This document shows, one piece after another, positions 33,245-44,389 of a stretch of DNA of 64,000 nt. Both the position numbers and the translations under genes were made by a program. The notes below the pieces were generated by a model. The model was not told where the DNA came from and searched no databases. It saw only the letters and a program-made list of their open reading frames with translations. The stretch's first letter is position 1, and every line of letters starts with the position of its first letter. The stretch spans positions 19,499,764 to 19,563,763 of the forward strand of contig NC_088306.1 in assembly GCF_032854445.1 (NCBI RefSeq), written 5' to 3'. This DNA is from Liolophura sinensis (taxonomy: Eukaryota; Mollusca; Polyplacophora; Chitonida; Chitonidae).

Positions 33245-34030
33245 ACAATAATAAATTATGTAATTAAAAAAATAGTCACCTGTAAATGAGAAGACATTAT
33301 TCCATGCCATTGTTGTTGTTGTGGTATGGGATGGAAGATGAACGCGTGCAAATACAACTGGTGATAAACTCCTGGAAACGTATTATAATGTGTTACTATG
33401 GTTACATGTATATACACTCACATGTATATAGAAAAAGACGAAAATATATATGGATGTACATATACATATATAAATATTTGTATTAAGGTACATGTATGTG
33501 TATGAGTGTATGTAGCCAAGACAAAAAGACTCAGGCCGTTTATTCAGTTAGGAAGACGAAACAAAAGTCTCCATGATAGGCCTCTAGACACTGACAATGT
33601 TGTTTATCAGGCTAACTGTGGAGGCCTTGTTTGTGTTCAACATGAGAAATCAACATCAAAAGGATAATCCAAGATGGCTTCATGCGTTTCTGTAAATAGC
33701 CAACATTTTATTTTGTCTCAGGGCTCGGAGAGGAAAAAAAATTTCGTCCGGTGAAACAGTGACTTGCCTACTGTTTCCATGGTAACTTCAGTCTACTGCA
33801 TCTCTTTGTGATGGAATAATTCTTCCATGTGTTTCTAAAAGATCATTGAAATGGCGGTGGCAAAAACGGATGGAATTCTCAAGCTTCTTAGCATGATCTC
33901 TCTGTCTCTATATATGTATAGGCTGTTGCTCTGCCCTAAGATGGAATCTACTGTGCAGCACTCAAACCAATCCTGCGTGGATTGCATGGAATTTTCATGA
34001 TTCAATTACTATTGGTTTAGAGTTCTGTGA
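33245..34030. other. No gene recognised
   Basis: AT-rich DNA with degenerate (TACATATA)n near 33400-33490; otherwise nothing recognised. Confidence 0.45.
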
Positions 34031-34034
34031 GGAG

Positions 34035-34655
34035 TCACAAGTATTCAAGGAGCCAGCGTGTGATGGCATTCACAAGTATTCAAGGAGCTTGCTTGTGGTA
34101 GCATTCACAAGTATTCAAGGAGCCAGCTTGTGATGGCATTCACAAGTATTCAAGGAGCCAGCTTGTGATGGCATTCACAAGTATTCAAGGAGCTTGCTTG
34201 TGGTGGCATTCACAAGTATTCAAGGAGCCAGCTTGTGATGGCATTTCACAAGTATTCAAGGAGCTAGCTTGTGATGGCATTCACAAGTATTCAAGGAGCT
34301 AGCTTGTAGTGGCATTCACAAGTATTCAAGGAGCCAGGGTTGTGACAGCATTCACAAGTATTCAAGGAGCCTGCTTGTGGTGGTATTCACAAGTGTTCAA
34401 GGAACTGGCTTGTGGTGGCATTCACAAGTATTCAAGGAGTTTGCTAGTAATGGCATTCACAAGAATTCAAGGAGCCTGCTGTGGTGGCATTCACAAGTAT
34501 TAAAGAAGCTAGCTTGTGGCATTCACAAGTATTTGAGGAGCTTGCTTGTGGTGGCATTCACAAGTATTTAAGGAGCCAGGTTGTGACGGCATTCACAAGT
34601 ATTCAACGAGCTTGCTTGTGGTGGCATTCACAAGTATTCAGCAAGTTTACTTATG
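34035..34655. repeat. Tandem array, 35-bp unit (~17 copies), each with a hairpin core
   Basis: The unit is CACAAGTATTCAAGGAGCCA plus GCTTGTGATGGCATT. Within each unit boundary CTTGTG and CACAAG form a 6-bp inverted repeat around an 8-base loop (ATGGCATT or GTGGCATT). The spacer alternates among AGCCAG, AGCTTG, AGCTAG and AGCCTG. Because 35 is not a multiple of three, open frames through it shift and are not genes. Confidence 0.95.
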
Positions 34656-34659
34656 TGAA

Positions 34660-35565
34660 GTGTGCTGTGTTCCAGTATGTGAAGCTATGAGGCAAACGTG
34701 ACCAGCAAAAAGATTTCGAAGATACGCATGATTCTAAAGTGTGCTGAAAAATCAGTGGGCAGGATTAATGCAGGATACAAAGTTTTCCAGATCAAGCATT
34801 CAAATTACTAATGTCTCTGTTCGATTTTAAATCATAAGTACATCCTGTATGTGAATTCAGACATCAAGTGCACCGACCACCCACCATATTGGGGGAACCT
34901 GATATTCTTCCTCCTATTACCAAGAGCAGATAACCTGTTCATCTATACTTATCCATTGGCTTATAGCCTGTCCCCACACCTGTACACTTCAATCACATTA
35001 AAGAGTCTCAGGTGAAAATGTCTGAAGAGACCAAACTTCCAGGATAGTTTTACAGCTCTCATTGCTCATATCATTCTCCATCCTCCCTGGAGCCATGGGC
35101 AGTTGAAAAGTTCCAATATTCCCACAAGAGGTAGTTTTTTTTTTTTTGAGAAAAAAAAAAACGACTTTTTTTTTTTATAACTGTGAGGAAGTCTGTGAGA
35201 ATTGTAGTTAGGATCATAGTATACATTTAACTTCTGGTATGTTTGACTCTGCAGTTATATGACCTGCCTGATTGCAGTGCTGCAACATTGTTATTTTCTA
35301 AATTTTCCTCAATTCCTAAGGTATGCTTTATGTGGTAAGGAATGCATACACATTGGACAGAAGGAAAGAATACACATTCATGTAATGGGAGAGATCATGA
35401 CAAACTTACCAGGGTGTTCTTCATAGATTTCTTATTTAGAATTCTAAGCATTACAATATAGTGTAGGGGAATTTTCTGGTAACACTAGAAAGGGACAATG
35501 TAATGATAATGTATTTCATTGACCAGAGAGATAAAATAAACATATTGCATACTTTTTTACCACTT
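34660..35565. other. No gene recognised
   Basis: AT-rich DNA containing a T-run/A-run pair near 35135-35176 (TTTTTTTTTTTT, then AAAAAAAAAAA, then TTTTTTTTTT) that could fold back. No exon support. Confidence 0.4.
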
Positions 35566-35569
35566 TTAG

Positions 35570-35885
35570 GACCAAAGGATACATAAACACAATGCACATT
35601 TCTGACTTGTCTTTTCCCTTTAAAGCCAAATGATCAAAGTAAAACACACTTTTTACACACTTTCTCTCTTATTAGACCAGGTGACTAAAGAAAAACATCA
35701 TCCACACTTCTTGCACACTTTCTGGCTTATAGGTCCAGGTGGCCAAAGAAAAATATCATACACACTTCTCTCACATTTTCTGTCTTATTAGTTCAGGTGG
35801 CCAAAGAAAAACATCATGCACACTTCTCAGATGCTTTCTTTATAGGCCAGGTGACCAAAAAAAGAAAAACACAATGCACAATCCC
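35570..35885. repeat. Degenerate tandem array, ~60-bp unit (~5 copies)
   Basis: Units share CCAGGTGACCAAAGAAAAAC, ATCATACACACTTCT and TTTCTGTCTTATTAG. The outer copies are more diverged than the central three, the usual pattern of an array refreshed from its middle. Confidence 0.8.
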
Positions 35886-36112
35886 TTATCTTTTCATGGA
35901 CTTCATATCGTATTGTACAATGTAGGTAACGACTTATTTTATATTGGCTGTCTGATTAAATCTACTTTTGCAGCCTGTTTCACAGAATGATGGAATAAAG
36001 TTGCATAATTAAATTGACTGTAATTACCATGACAACACATCATCATATGGCCAGTGAGTACTTTGTGGAAGTGGGCCCTGAGAAAATTTTGAGTGTGTTT
36101 CTGTCAGGACTA

Positions 36113-36489
36113 TTGTAATTCTGTAATCTTTTAGCGTGTTTGCAAAACGTATACTCCGGCATATTCTGAGAGCATTATTGTGTGTAAACTGAATGTTTAT
36201 TTGTAAAGCCCTGAAAATGGCCCAACCTAACAAATCTAATTTTGTCTCCAAAATCAAATTAAAAAGATACCCTGAATGACCTAAAATTCTGGTATTAAAC
36301 TTTACATTTTCTCAGTAGGATATCATCCTACCTTCCAAACAACTCTCAAAGGACATTTTTTTAAACTCAGTAGAACTCCCATAACCTGGAAAAATGAGCA
36401 GTTGAGTCTTGGGTGAAATTTTAGAACATTTAAGGCATAAATGGCAATGAAATTTGCTCTTTCGTATGCAAAAAAGTTGAGAAATTTAG
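36113..36489 (+). mobile_element. MITE-1 copy split by a MITE-3 insertion
   Basis: The left half (TTGTAATTCTGTAATCTTTT, GCATATTCTGAGAGCATTAT, GTAAAGCCCTGAAAATGG, CTCCAAAATCAAATTAAAAA) and right half (ATAAATGGCAATGAAATTTG, CTCTTTCGTATGCAAAAAAG, TTGAGAAATTTAG) together make a complete MITE-1. The join is interrupted at 36270-36437. Confidence 0.85.
36270..36437 (+). mobile_element. MITE-3 nested inside MITE-1
   Basis: It begins CCCTGAATGACCTAAAATTC directly after TA and ends GAAATTTTAGAACATTTAAG before GCATAA. The interior CATTTTCTCAGTAGGATATC, ATCCTACCTTCCAAAC and GTAGAACTCCCATAACCTGG matches the element at 28142-28360, with an internal deletion of about 50 bp. Confidence 0.82.
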
Positions 36490-38580
36490 TTTATATATGG
36501 ACTTCAGTTTTGGTTCAGCAAGCTGCCACATGCATAGGGCTTGGGCAATCACCTGAGATGTCATGTCCGGACAGGTCAGCGGAGTACCATGTACCTGTAT
36601 AGACAAATGCAAAGCCGTGTACAGTGAATAATCTAGCATTCCACATACTCATGTGCATATGGGTGATTTTGACTGGACACTCATGAAATGTTCATGTAGT
36701 CATTTCTTTGATAGGAATGAGAATGTGCAACTGGTTTATTTTTGCAACATCCTGGATAACTTCAAATGGCATGACATAGCTCTATGCATATGCATATGTT
36801 TTTGGCATTGAAGTAGAAATTAAGCCTTTGAAATCCAGTGTTAATGAAACTGGTTGGAACATTGTAACTAAACAAAACAGCAACTTTATCGAGTGAAAGA
36901 GCACAGCCTTTGAACTTTTTTCTCTAAAGATGACAATATTTTCACTATCTCTTTGGCCACAGTGCAAGTATTCGTGTATAAAAATAGGCAGAAATCAGTT
37001 ATCTCTCAAAGAGATAAAACTAAAAGCTTAGTGATGTATTTTCAGTAATGAAAAGAAACCCAACAACATTTGAAATTGTCAGTTGAAGTACATGTTGTAC
37101 TGTTGCAACTACGATGAATGGGAGAAAATGATGCATTGTGATTTGATTTGTCAGATTATATTAAACCAGTTTGAGTCTGTATAGCTCTGAAGTGGGAACA
37201 AGAATACCTGTAATGATTGAATTAATCCAAAGGTAAGCCCAGCTGGAGAGAATTACGATGTATAACGATATGTGATCCACTTTTCTTTTGTACAGTATAT
37301 AGTCTTTTAATAGTCACACCACGTCTTTTTGATGTCATTGCAGTGGCGTGAGGCAAGGAGCTATGCTTTCTGTACCTCTATTTTCTCAGATTCTGGACTT
37401 TTTCCACATGTACACAAAACTGTAATTGTAGACTAAGGTAGCCTAATTGATTGTAACTACAATGTGAGCAAGGTATGCATGTACCTCGAGCCTTACAGTG
37501 GGTTGGTCGGTAGTTACAGTCAACTTTTACCATGTACTATGATAGCACTGTACAACAATTAAGCACTGGAGCATACAAATGTGATGGTTTGGTATACACT
37601 CTGCAGTGATATGATCAGGGCTGAAAATAGAGCTACTCAGTATATCATGTGTTTGATCTGTGTTAGCTCAAATTTGGAATACTTTGTTACGTGTACATAA
37701 AAATGAACTAAAGTAGCTGTAAGTATTCATAAGTATTTAGTACAGTAGATACTTAGTTTTGAAATATAATGAGGTTTGACACTAGATGTAGCTAAGAGCC
37801 TGTAGGGTAACTATCATTGTCAGAGTGGTGGATATTTGCAGCATTGGAGCTCCGAGGAATAAAATGGTAATCTAGGAATTCCCTGGCTGGACCAGGGTTT
37901 CCTCGTTTTATCTTCACAAATGAAGGAAACTTGATTTCCCTTTGTGGTGTCAAATGGTGCATTGAAGGAGAAACATTAATTGACATTATGTAACAATATA
38001 TTTGAAATATCCTCCAGGCGGTTCCAGCTGGTACATGTACAGGTAATTGTAACCCGACCAGTGATGTTATGTACTGTTAATTATTTGCATTGCTAAATTA
38101 AGCTTCTTACTTACCATATATTAATTAATGATGTCCAGGTGTAGACACATTTTGTGGTTCCATTAAGATGCATTTATTTTATGTTTATGTGATTTTTTTT
38201 CCTCATTTGTTTTGGTGAAGTTTAAGTGAAAACTACTGAACCATTGTTGAACAGGTGTTTGATTTTAACATGATGAAAGTTACTAATGTCCCCCCACAGA
38301 GGCATCTATATTGTCACAAAAGCAACCATATTGCAGTAAAACACTCTTAACATCTAATTTTAGAGGGGTAAATTAGAAAGACAAAGGGAATCTAACAGCT
38401 TGGGGTGAATTCCTAGTATGCTTACTATTGTATCTAAGCGGAAGTACCATTCACTGTGGTGGTTCAAAGGTCATGGTACTCTACCACGAAGGGAGGCCAC
38501 TCTTGGAATATAATTGCATGATTGGTCACACTCAGAAAGGGTACTGGTATGCTATGGCTATTATCCTGCTTTGTGGATAC
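36490..38580. other. No gene recognised
   Basis: AT-rich DNA; no array, exon or element matched. Confidence 0.45.
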
Positions 38581-38582
38581 AA

Positions 38583-38796
38583 CACCGTCCTCAACTTTTT
38601 TCGCATGTTTTCAAGGTGTTTTATTCAGACGAATTCTGAAGGCGTTATTCTGTGTAGTCTGATAAAACTATACTTTTTGTGAAGACCTGAAATTGACATA
38701 TCCAACCACTGTAGTTTTGTCTCTAAAATCAAATTAAAAACATGCATAAATTGCACTGAAAGCTGCTCTTTCATATGCGAAAAAGCTGAGGAATAT
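38583..38796 (+). mobile_element. MITE-1 copy, eroded ends
   Basis: TCAACTTTTTTCGCATGTTT, GACGAATTCTGAAGGCGTTA, CTTTTTGTGAAGACCTGAAA and TGCATAAATTGCACTGAAAG, ending CATATGCGAAAAAGCTGAGG. The first ~10 bp and last ~8 bp have mutated. This copy shows the longer inverted repeat CCTCAACTTTTTTCGCAT / ATGCGAAAAAGCTGAGG. Confidence 0.82.
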
Positions 38797-40120
38797 ATAT
38801 ATAGGGTACATGTATGGCTCTCACTGACTTAGACTGCAGGATTTACAGGTGATTATGAGCAATTGTCCTCAGTATCTGCTACAGTTTGTAGTCTGTGACA
38901 ACTCTTTAAAGGTGCATATGTTGGAGGAACTAAACTTGAAATGTAAAGGAATAAGGTCATGGTGGAGTGATGAGCTAGATGTTTAGTCTGAGCATCAGGC
39001 AGTTGCTTCAAAGTAATTCTTAAATGTAGGATTAAGAGGTGAAAGATTTGCACACGGTATTAAAGAGACACATATACTCTACAGAGGATGCCATCAGATT
39101 TCTGGATCAAAAGCTTAATTATGAGATGCTGTGTTATCTTGTCGAGCAGCACAGCATTGTTTGGAAGTCATGTCAAACTCTAAAAAGCCAGAAATGTCAC
39201 TAGCTGATAACCAGTGTTACTACTCAACTATGAAGACTATAAAGCTGCCATTTGTCTCTCTAGATTTTCATTCCCATCATCATGTTTTGCTGACAGAAGA
39301 AAACAGACTGTTTATCATGCTAGCAGATTCTTTTACAAGCATACCTAGGGCTTGAAGAATCTCACAGGAGAAAATTAAAACAAAAGGATTTGCTACATGA
39401 TAAAACTGATTTTTTTGTCTTTTTGGGGAATAACAACATAAAAGCCTTGTTGAACAGGATGGGTTATTGACTCTGATGCATAAATTGCACTGAAAGCTGC
39501 AATTAAGTTTACAGTAGTCACAGAAGCCTTTACAGTGCTAGATACACATCTACTAATACAGTACAGATAAATCTGTTCAAACGCTGTGCCCAGTAGCCAT
39601 TTATAGCAGGGCATGTTGATAGCTTCATTTGTTGGCTTGCTGATATTGGAAAGAGTCCTAAAAATCTAGAATTTGCTTTTGTAAATACTGCCACTTTTCT
39701 TGTTACAGGCAATGACTGTCAGTCTCTTGGGGAATTTTGCCATTAGACTGAGAGATCTGGGATTAAATTTCAGAATTCATGTACATGTCAATCAAGACCA
39801 GTTGTCCATGCAGCAACAACCCTTCGATTTTTCACCTTTTTTTCTGCTGTCACCAGTCAAGGATGCTTTCAGTTTGAATAGATATGTTTTTGCGGTTTAA
39901 GAAGATTATAATATATGTCATCTCCACTTAACAAGGGCCTTTAAACGCATTATCCCTGTTAATAAAATATACCATAACACAACACAGTTTTCAGTCAGTG
40001 CTGTATGTCCATGTAACTATACATTTTTATATTATTCCCCAAAAAACATATTATTTAACTACAAAAGCATGATATATTATTTCCATTACAGTTACAAATC
40101 AATTATATAAGTTACAAATG
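38797..40120. other. No gene recognised apart from the repeat fragment above
   Basis: AT-rich DNA; open frames are short and lack splice or family support. Confidence 0.4.
39476..39546. repeat. MITE-1 3' fragment plus first copy of a ~45-bp duplicated segment
   Basis: GATGCATAAATTGCACTGAA is the MITE-1 3' region. After it, AAGTTTACAGTAGTCACAGA and TTTACAGTGCTAGATACACA recur at 40343-40391 with two differences. Confidence 0.6.
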
Positions 40121-40124
40121 AGTT

Positions 40125-40320
40125 TACATCAGGTAGGAATGATTTAACATCAGTTATAAGTGTGCTAGCATCAGTTATGAGTGTGCTAGCAGTAGTTACA
40201 AGTGTGCTAGCATCAGTTATGAGTGTGCTAGCAATAGTTACAATTGTGCTAGCATCAGTTATGAGTGTGCTAGCAATAGTTTCAAGTGTGCTACCATCAG
40301 CGAAGAGTGTAATATCAACA
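40125..40320. repeat. Tandem array, 21-bp unit, dimeric (~9 copies)
   Basis: Alternating TAGCATCAGTTATGAGTGTGC and TAGCAGTAGTTACAAGTGTGC units give a 42-bp higher-order period. The 21-bp period keeps a minus frame open (repeats of STLITDA), which is not taken as a gene. Confidence 0.88.
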
Positions 40321-40342
40321 GTCAAGATGGTGTAAAAAAAAA

Positions 40343-40391
40343 CTTAAGTTTACAGTAGCCACAGAAGTCTTTACAGTGCTAGATACACATC
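40343..40391. repeat. Second copy of the ~45-bp segment seen at 39500-39546
   Basis: AAGTTTACAGTAGCCACAGA, then TTTACAGTGCTAGATACACA. The two copies flank the 40125-40320 array on one side and its upstream DNA on the other, so the segment may mark a larger local duplication. Confidence 0.65.
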
Positions 40392-41236
40392 TGTTGAGAA
40401 TCAACTTATAAACTGTGATGACAGCAGTAACATGTACAGGAGTGTTTTTGCGCAGAATTCAGATGTGAACAAATGTTGCTAGTCACCGTTTCCAACAGTT
40501 TGCAAAGATGTTTTATGTGTTTATGTGTGAGTTTCTACCATCATGTTTAAATCAGCTGTAAACATGTTTACACAAATCACAATCAGACTGACTCATCTGG
40601 GTCGCTAATGCATACATGTGTTTACTTCAGGGCAAATTTTTTTGTGTTAAATGATGGAAATGTCTTCCTACACCATTTTCCACACTACGGTTTTACATCC
40701 GAGACCACGAATAGTTCATGTTAACTTTTCGGCTTTTCCTGGGGCACTGCATAACTGGGTCAAATATAATATAGTGATATCAATCCATTTTACATACATG
40801 TACATCTAGAAGTTTCACATATTCATTATAAATGTACAGTACAATACAAGCCCATGTATCACCTCCGTCTTAGAGCAAGCTAAATTATGTTGATACACGA
40901 AATTACTGCGTACATTATTTAATTTCTAATAGTAACAAAATTCTTCGACTTTTCGGGTTGTTAGGTTATTATAACTTATTAATAGTGAAATTCTTTGAAA
41001 TGACAACTTTTTTTTTAGAATCATGCACACGTTGTTTTATTGCCAATTCTACCAAAAATGGATCAAGTACATTGTAATAGGCCTGCAGATTTCCTTGTTT
41101 TCTTTTTGAGAAGGTGTATGAGTATTACACCCCATGTGAAAGACCAGGAGTTTGATTTCCGCTCTTAAATTTACTCTCTCCAGGCTTCATAAGTGTGTTC
41201 AAAAGGTGCAGGAGCACAATAGCATGCCTCAAATTT

Positions 41237-41293
41237 GAAGGCCTGTATTGAAGGCCTGTATTGAAGGCCTGTATTGAAGACCAGTATTGAAGG
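41237..41293. repeat. Tandem array, 13-bp unit (~4.5 copies)
   Basis: GAAGGCCTGTATT is repeated at 41237, 41250 and 41263, followed by GAAGACCAGTATT and a partial unit. Confidence 0.95.
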
Positions 41294-41299
41294 GAATTC

Positions 41300-43150
41300 A
41301 TAGTGCTGAAGTGTTGTGTTCCCTTAGGTTTTGTGTAACTCTCTGTCCACTGCACGTCATCTTTATGGTGAATAACTCAGCAAAACATCTAGAAACAGGC
41401 ACTTATTTTAGAATTCAAGTAGTAGTTCAAGAATGTATTGACGTTTTAATCTGTTTTCTTCCCAAGATTCAGAATACCTTGATTTTTATCTTGTTATTTT
41501 ACATACAGTTGTGCTGAGTGCCTAAACCATTCTAAATGAACAAAGTGTTTTGCGTGCAAGAACTTTGTAAAACACCTTGAAAGACAGGAATAAATCAGTC
41601 CATGATATCATCATAATCAGTGTGGTTAGGTCCAAACATTTTTATTGGAAACAATTGCTGTGATTTGTTAATTCTCTGAGGCACTATTGATATCTATGGC
41701 ACCTTCCTGAACAAATTCAAGTCTGTAACACACATTTGATCTGGGTATATATGCAAGTACATGTACTCAACTAAGCAAAATTAAATATAAAAAAAACAAC
41801 ACAAAACACAAACAAAAACAAACAAACAAAAAATAACCACCCAAAAATAAAATCATTGGCGCCTACTAAGCAAGAAAGAGGACATTCATACACACATTTA
41901 TGTTAATGAGATGTTTGTAAAAATTGACATTGGACAGCACTTGTTATATTTGCACTGATGTAGACTAATATTTGCCAGTTAGAGACTTTAAGAGGAGAGA
42001 AAAAAAGTTTGTTGATTAAATGAAGAAGCTTTCTCTGAATTTGCTGTTTCTGACATACTGATGGAATCTTGTATTCCACAGCTGTAGAGTTGCTTCCCTT
42101 GTTATGAAATATTAAGGGGCTATAGTGATGTTTCCAGCTGAAGTTTGGAGACATTATGCCTATACCATAAGATAATTTATGCTTTCAGTTTACTTTATGA
42201 AAACGAATTTTTAAACCTCACACATTTCCTGGTGTAGCCTGTCCTAGGCCTGGAAGGGTGAATATTTATTATGTGAAAACCTCTATGTTTGAAGACATAG
42301 AACATAATGGTTCCACTTCCTGTTTTATATGAAGATAATATGGCCTATGCCTCACATCAAGTACACGTATTAACGAAATGGTAACCTCATGAAATAGACC
42401 AATAAACCTGTAACTATATGTCCCATAATGCATCTTTGAGTTTGAATCAGGCTATAAATAACGAAACAAACAGGAGTATAGATTTTAAGGTGTCTTCATT
42501 TAATAAATAAAGTGTGTTCCACAGCTCTGTTTGACCAATATTTTCATCCCAGAATCTCTTTCGACATACTCAGGTGTTTCTCTTTCATCTGCACCTATCA
42601 TTGATAAACATTGCATTTAAAAAGCTGTTGATAGTCTAATCACATACTTTAGGGCATTTTGAAAAAAATAAGATATTGTATACTAATGAAACTGATGTAA
42701 AAGGCACCAGTGTTAATCCCATGAAAATGTACTTTTTGAACAAATTTTTTTTGTTCTCTGGACTCTGGAAATGTTTGTCATTTTTGAAGGACACACACAA
42801 ACGTCAACATTTCACCATTAGATCATTACGTTTTGAAATTTTGCAATTAGGACTTCCAAGTCACTTCCAGATTACATATACTGCTGTGCAAACACTTTCA
42901 GGTTTCAGCATATTAAATTACTTTTATATGCTTTTTTCAAGCATTATTTTGCCAATTAAGTTTTAATCAACTGTTCACTATTTTCTGCAGACACAAGTGT
43001 GTCTCATGCAATCTATCTAACTTTCTCTCCAAATGAAATTTCAGTGATGCAAAACATTGCAAGTTGAGAAAGCCTTTAAGAAATGTCCTTAACAAAATGG
43101 CCATGAAATAAAGTAGATTACAGCTATACTGATAATGAAAAGGCTTGAAT
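41300..43150. other. No gene recognised
   Basis: AT-rich DNA with an A/C-rich simple tract near 41785-41845. No exons or mobile elements recognised. Confidence 0.45.
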
Positions 43151-43154
43151 TTGT

Positions 43155-43280
43155 CAGCCCATATCATTGACCAACTAGGAAACAATGTAGTTTGAACAAA
43201 CAACAGTTATAGTATTGTCAGCCCATACCATTGACCAGCTAGGAAACAATGTAGTTTAAACAAACAACAGTTATAGTAGG
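43155..43280. repeat. Direct duplication, ~62-bp unit (2 copies)
   Basis: GTCAGCCCATATCATTGACC through AACAAACAACAGTTATAGTA occurs twice in succession with four differences. Confidence 0.92.
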
Positions 43281-43343
43281 CCAGCTATGCGTTTAATTGA
43301 GGTTTATTTCTACAAGTCCAGTAATATAGGCTACATCCATATA

Positions 43344-43555
43344 CTGTTATTTTTCAACCTTTTCTGAGGTTTGCCAGGTGTTTATTCAAGCATATTCTGA
43401 AGGCATTATTTTGTGTCTTGACTGAAAAAACTGCACTCTGTGAAGCCCTGAAACTGGCCAATCGATCCAATGATTCAAAATCAAATTACAAATGTGCACA
43501 AATTTCATTGAAAGTTGCTCTTTCACGTGCAGTATAGGCCTGTACAAGAATTTTA
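43344..43555 (+). mobile_element. MITE-1 copy
   Basis: CTGTTATTTTTCAACCTTTT, TTTATTCAAGCATATTCTGA, TCTGTGAAGCCCTGAAACTG and TTTCATTGAAAGTTGCTC. The 3' inverted repeat is degraded, ending in ACAAGAATTTTACA. Confidence 0.8.
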
Positions 43556-43779
43556 CATACATGGAATGCTAGGTTTCATTTATACACGTTTATAAATGTG
43601 ATAACATTTTTATATGGTCTTTTATTATGATAAGTTAAATTTACACGATATAAGGCTGCCATATGTTAATTATGCTGATCTGAACACCTAGAGAGTTGAT
43701 CTACAGCTTGAGATTCCATTTAATATCAGAACTTCAGTATAAGGACTGTTGTCTTTAGGTGTCATGAACTACAAACTTA

Positions 43780-44385
43780 ACTTGTGAAATTAAGTACCAG
43801 AATGATCTGATTATGTCTTGAAATCAAAAGTTTTTATAGTCATGGCACTTTGTTTTTTTAAATATGCTTAGTCAGCAGACATTGTCTTGACTCATGTTCA
43901 GTTAAACTCTCTGATGTTTGCTAATACAGAATGGTCTGATTATTTCCTTGAAATTAACTTCTCTTTAACTCCAGCCTTTTTTCATTTAAAAAAGCATTAA
44001 TAGTCAGCAGACATTGTCTTGATATACTCTGATTCATCTAAATTTAAGACAGATATTAGTAGTGTTGAAAGTAGAATATTACATTTCTTTACCAGCCTTT
44101 TGGAAAAGTAGAGATATGAGTATGTTGATCATTAGATGGTCTAACCATGTGAGAAAAAAGAAACTCAATATTCCTGGTAGAATTACATATATATTGGCTA
44201 AAATGAGCTGACCAGGGGTCCCCAAATTTTAGAAGAAATACAGTATTTGTAATTCCACTGTCTGACGCTTGCTAATGCAGAATGGTCCGAGTATTTTCTT
44301 AAAAGCAGCTTTTTTTTTACTCCTACCTTTTTTAAAAAATATACTTAGCAGACATTGTGTTTACAGGTGTCCAATTAGCCTGTCT
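43780..44385. repeat. Three diverged copies of a ~130-bp segment
   Basis: ACCAGAATGATCTGATTATG, TACAGAATGGTCTGATTATT and GCAGAATGGTCCGAGTATTT head three blocks that each end in GCAGACATTGTCTTGA or GCAGACATTGTGTTTA. MITE-2 at 44027-44244 separates the second and third blocks, so it inserted after the triplication. Confidence 0.7.
44027..44244 (+). mobile_element. MITE-2 copy
   Basis: It starts near CTCTGATTCATCTAAATTTA after TA and ends TTTTAGAAGAAATACAG before TA. GACAGATATTAGTAGTGTTG, TAACCATGTGAGAAAAAAG and GACCAGGGGTCCCC align with 32614-32832. Confidence 0.75.
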
Positions 44386-44389
44386 GGTT

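Noticed and set aside
34035-34655. CRISPR-like array (palindromic repeats with variable spacers)
   Set aside because: The whole 35-bp unit is repeated with only a few spacer types, there are no cas genes, and the surroundings are eukaryotic.
34309-34690. Open frames of 64-69 codons with IHKYSRSL-like repeats
   Set aside because: By-products of the 35-bp array; the frame changes from unit to unit.
40092-40325. 77-codon Ser/Thr/Ile repeat frame on minus
   Set aside because: It follows a 21-bp array, again a multiple of three.
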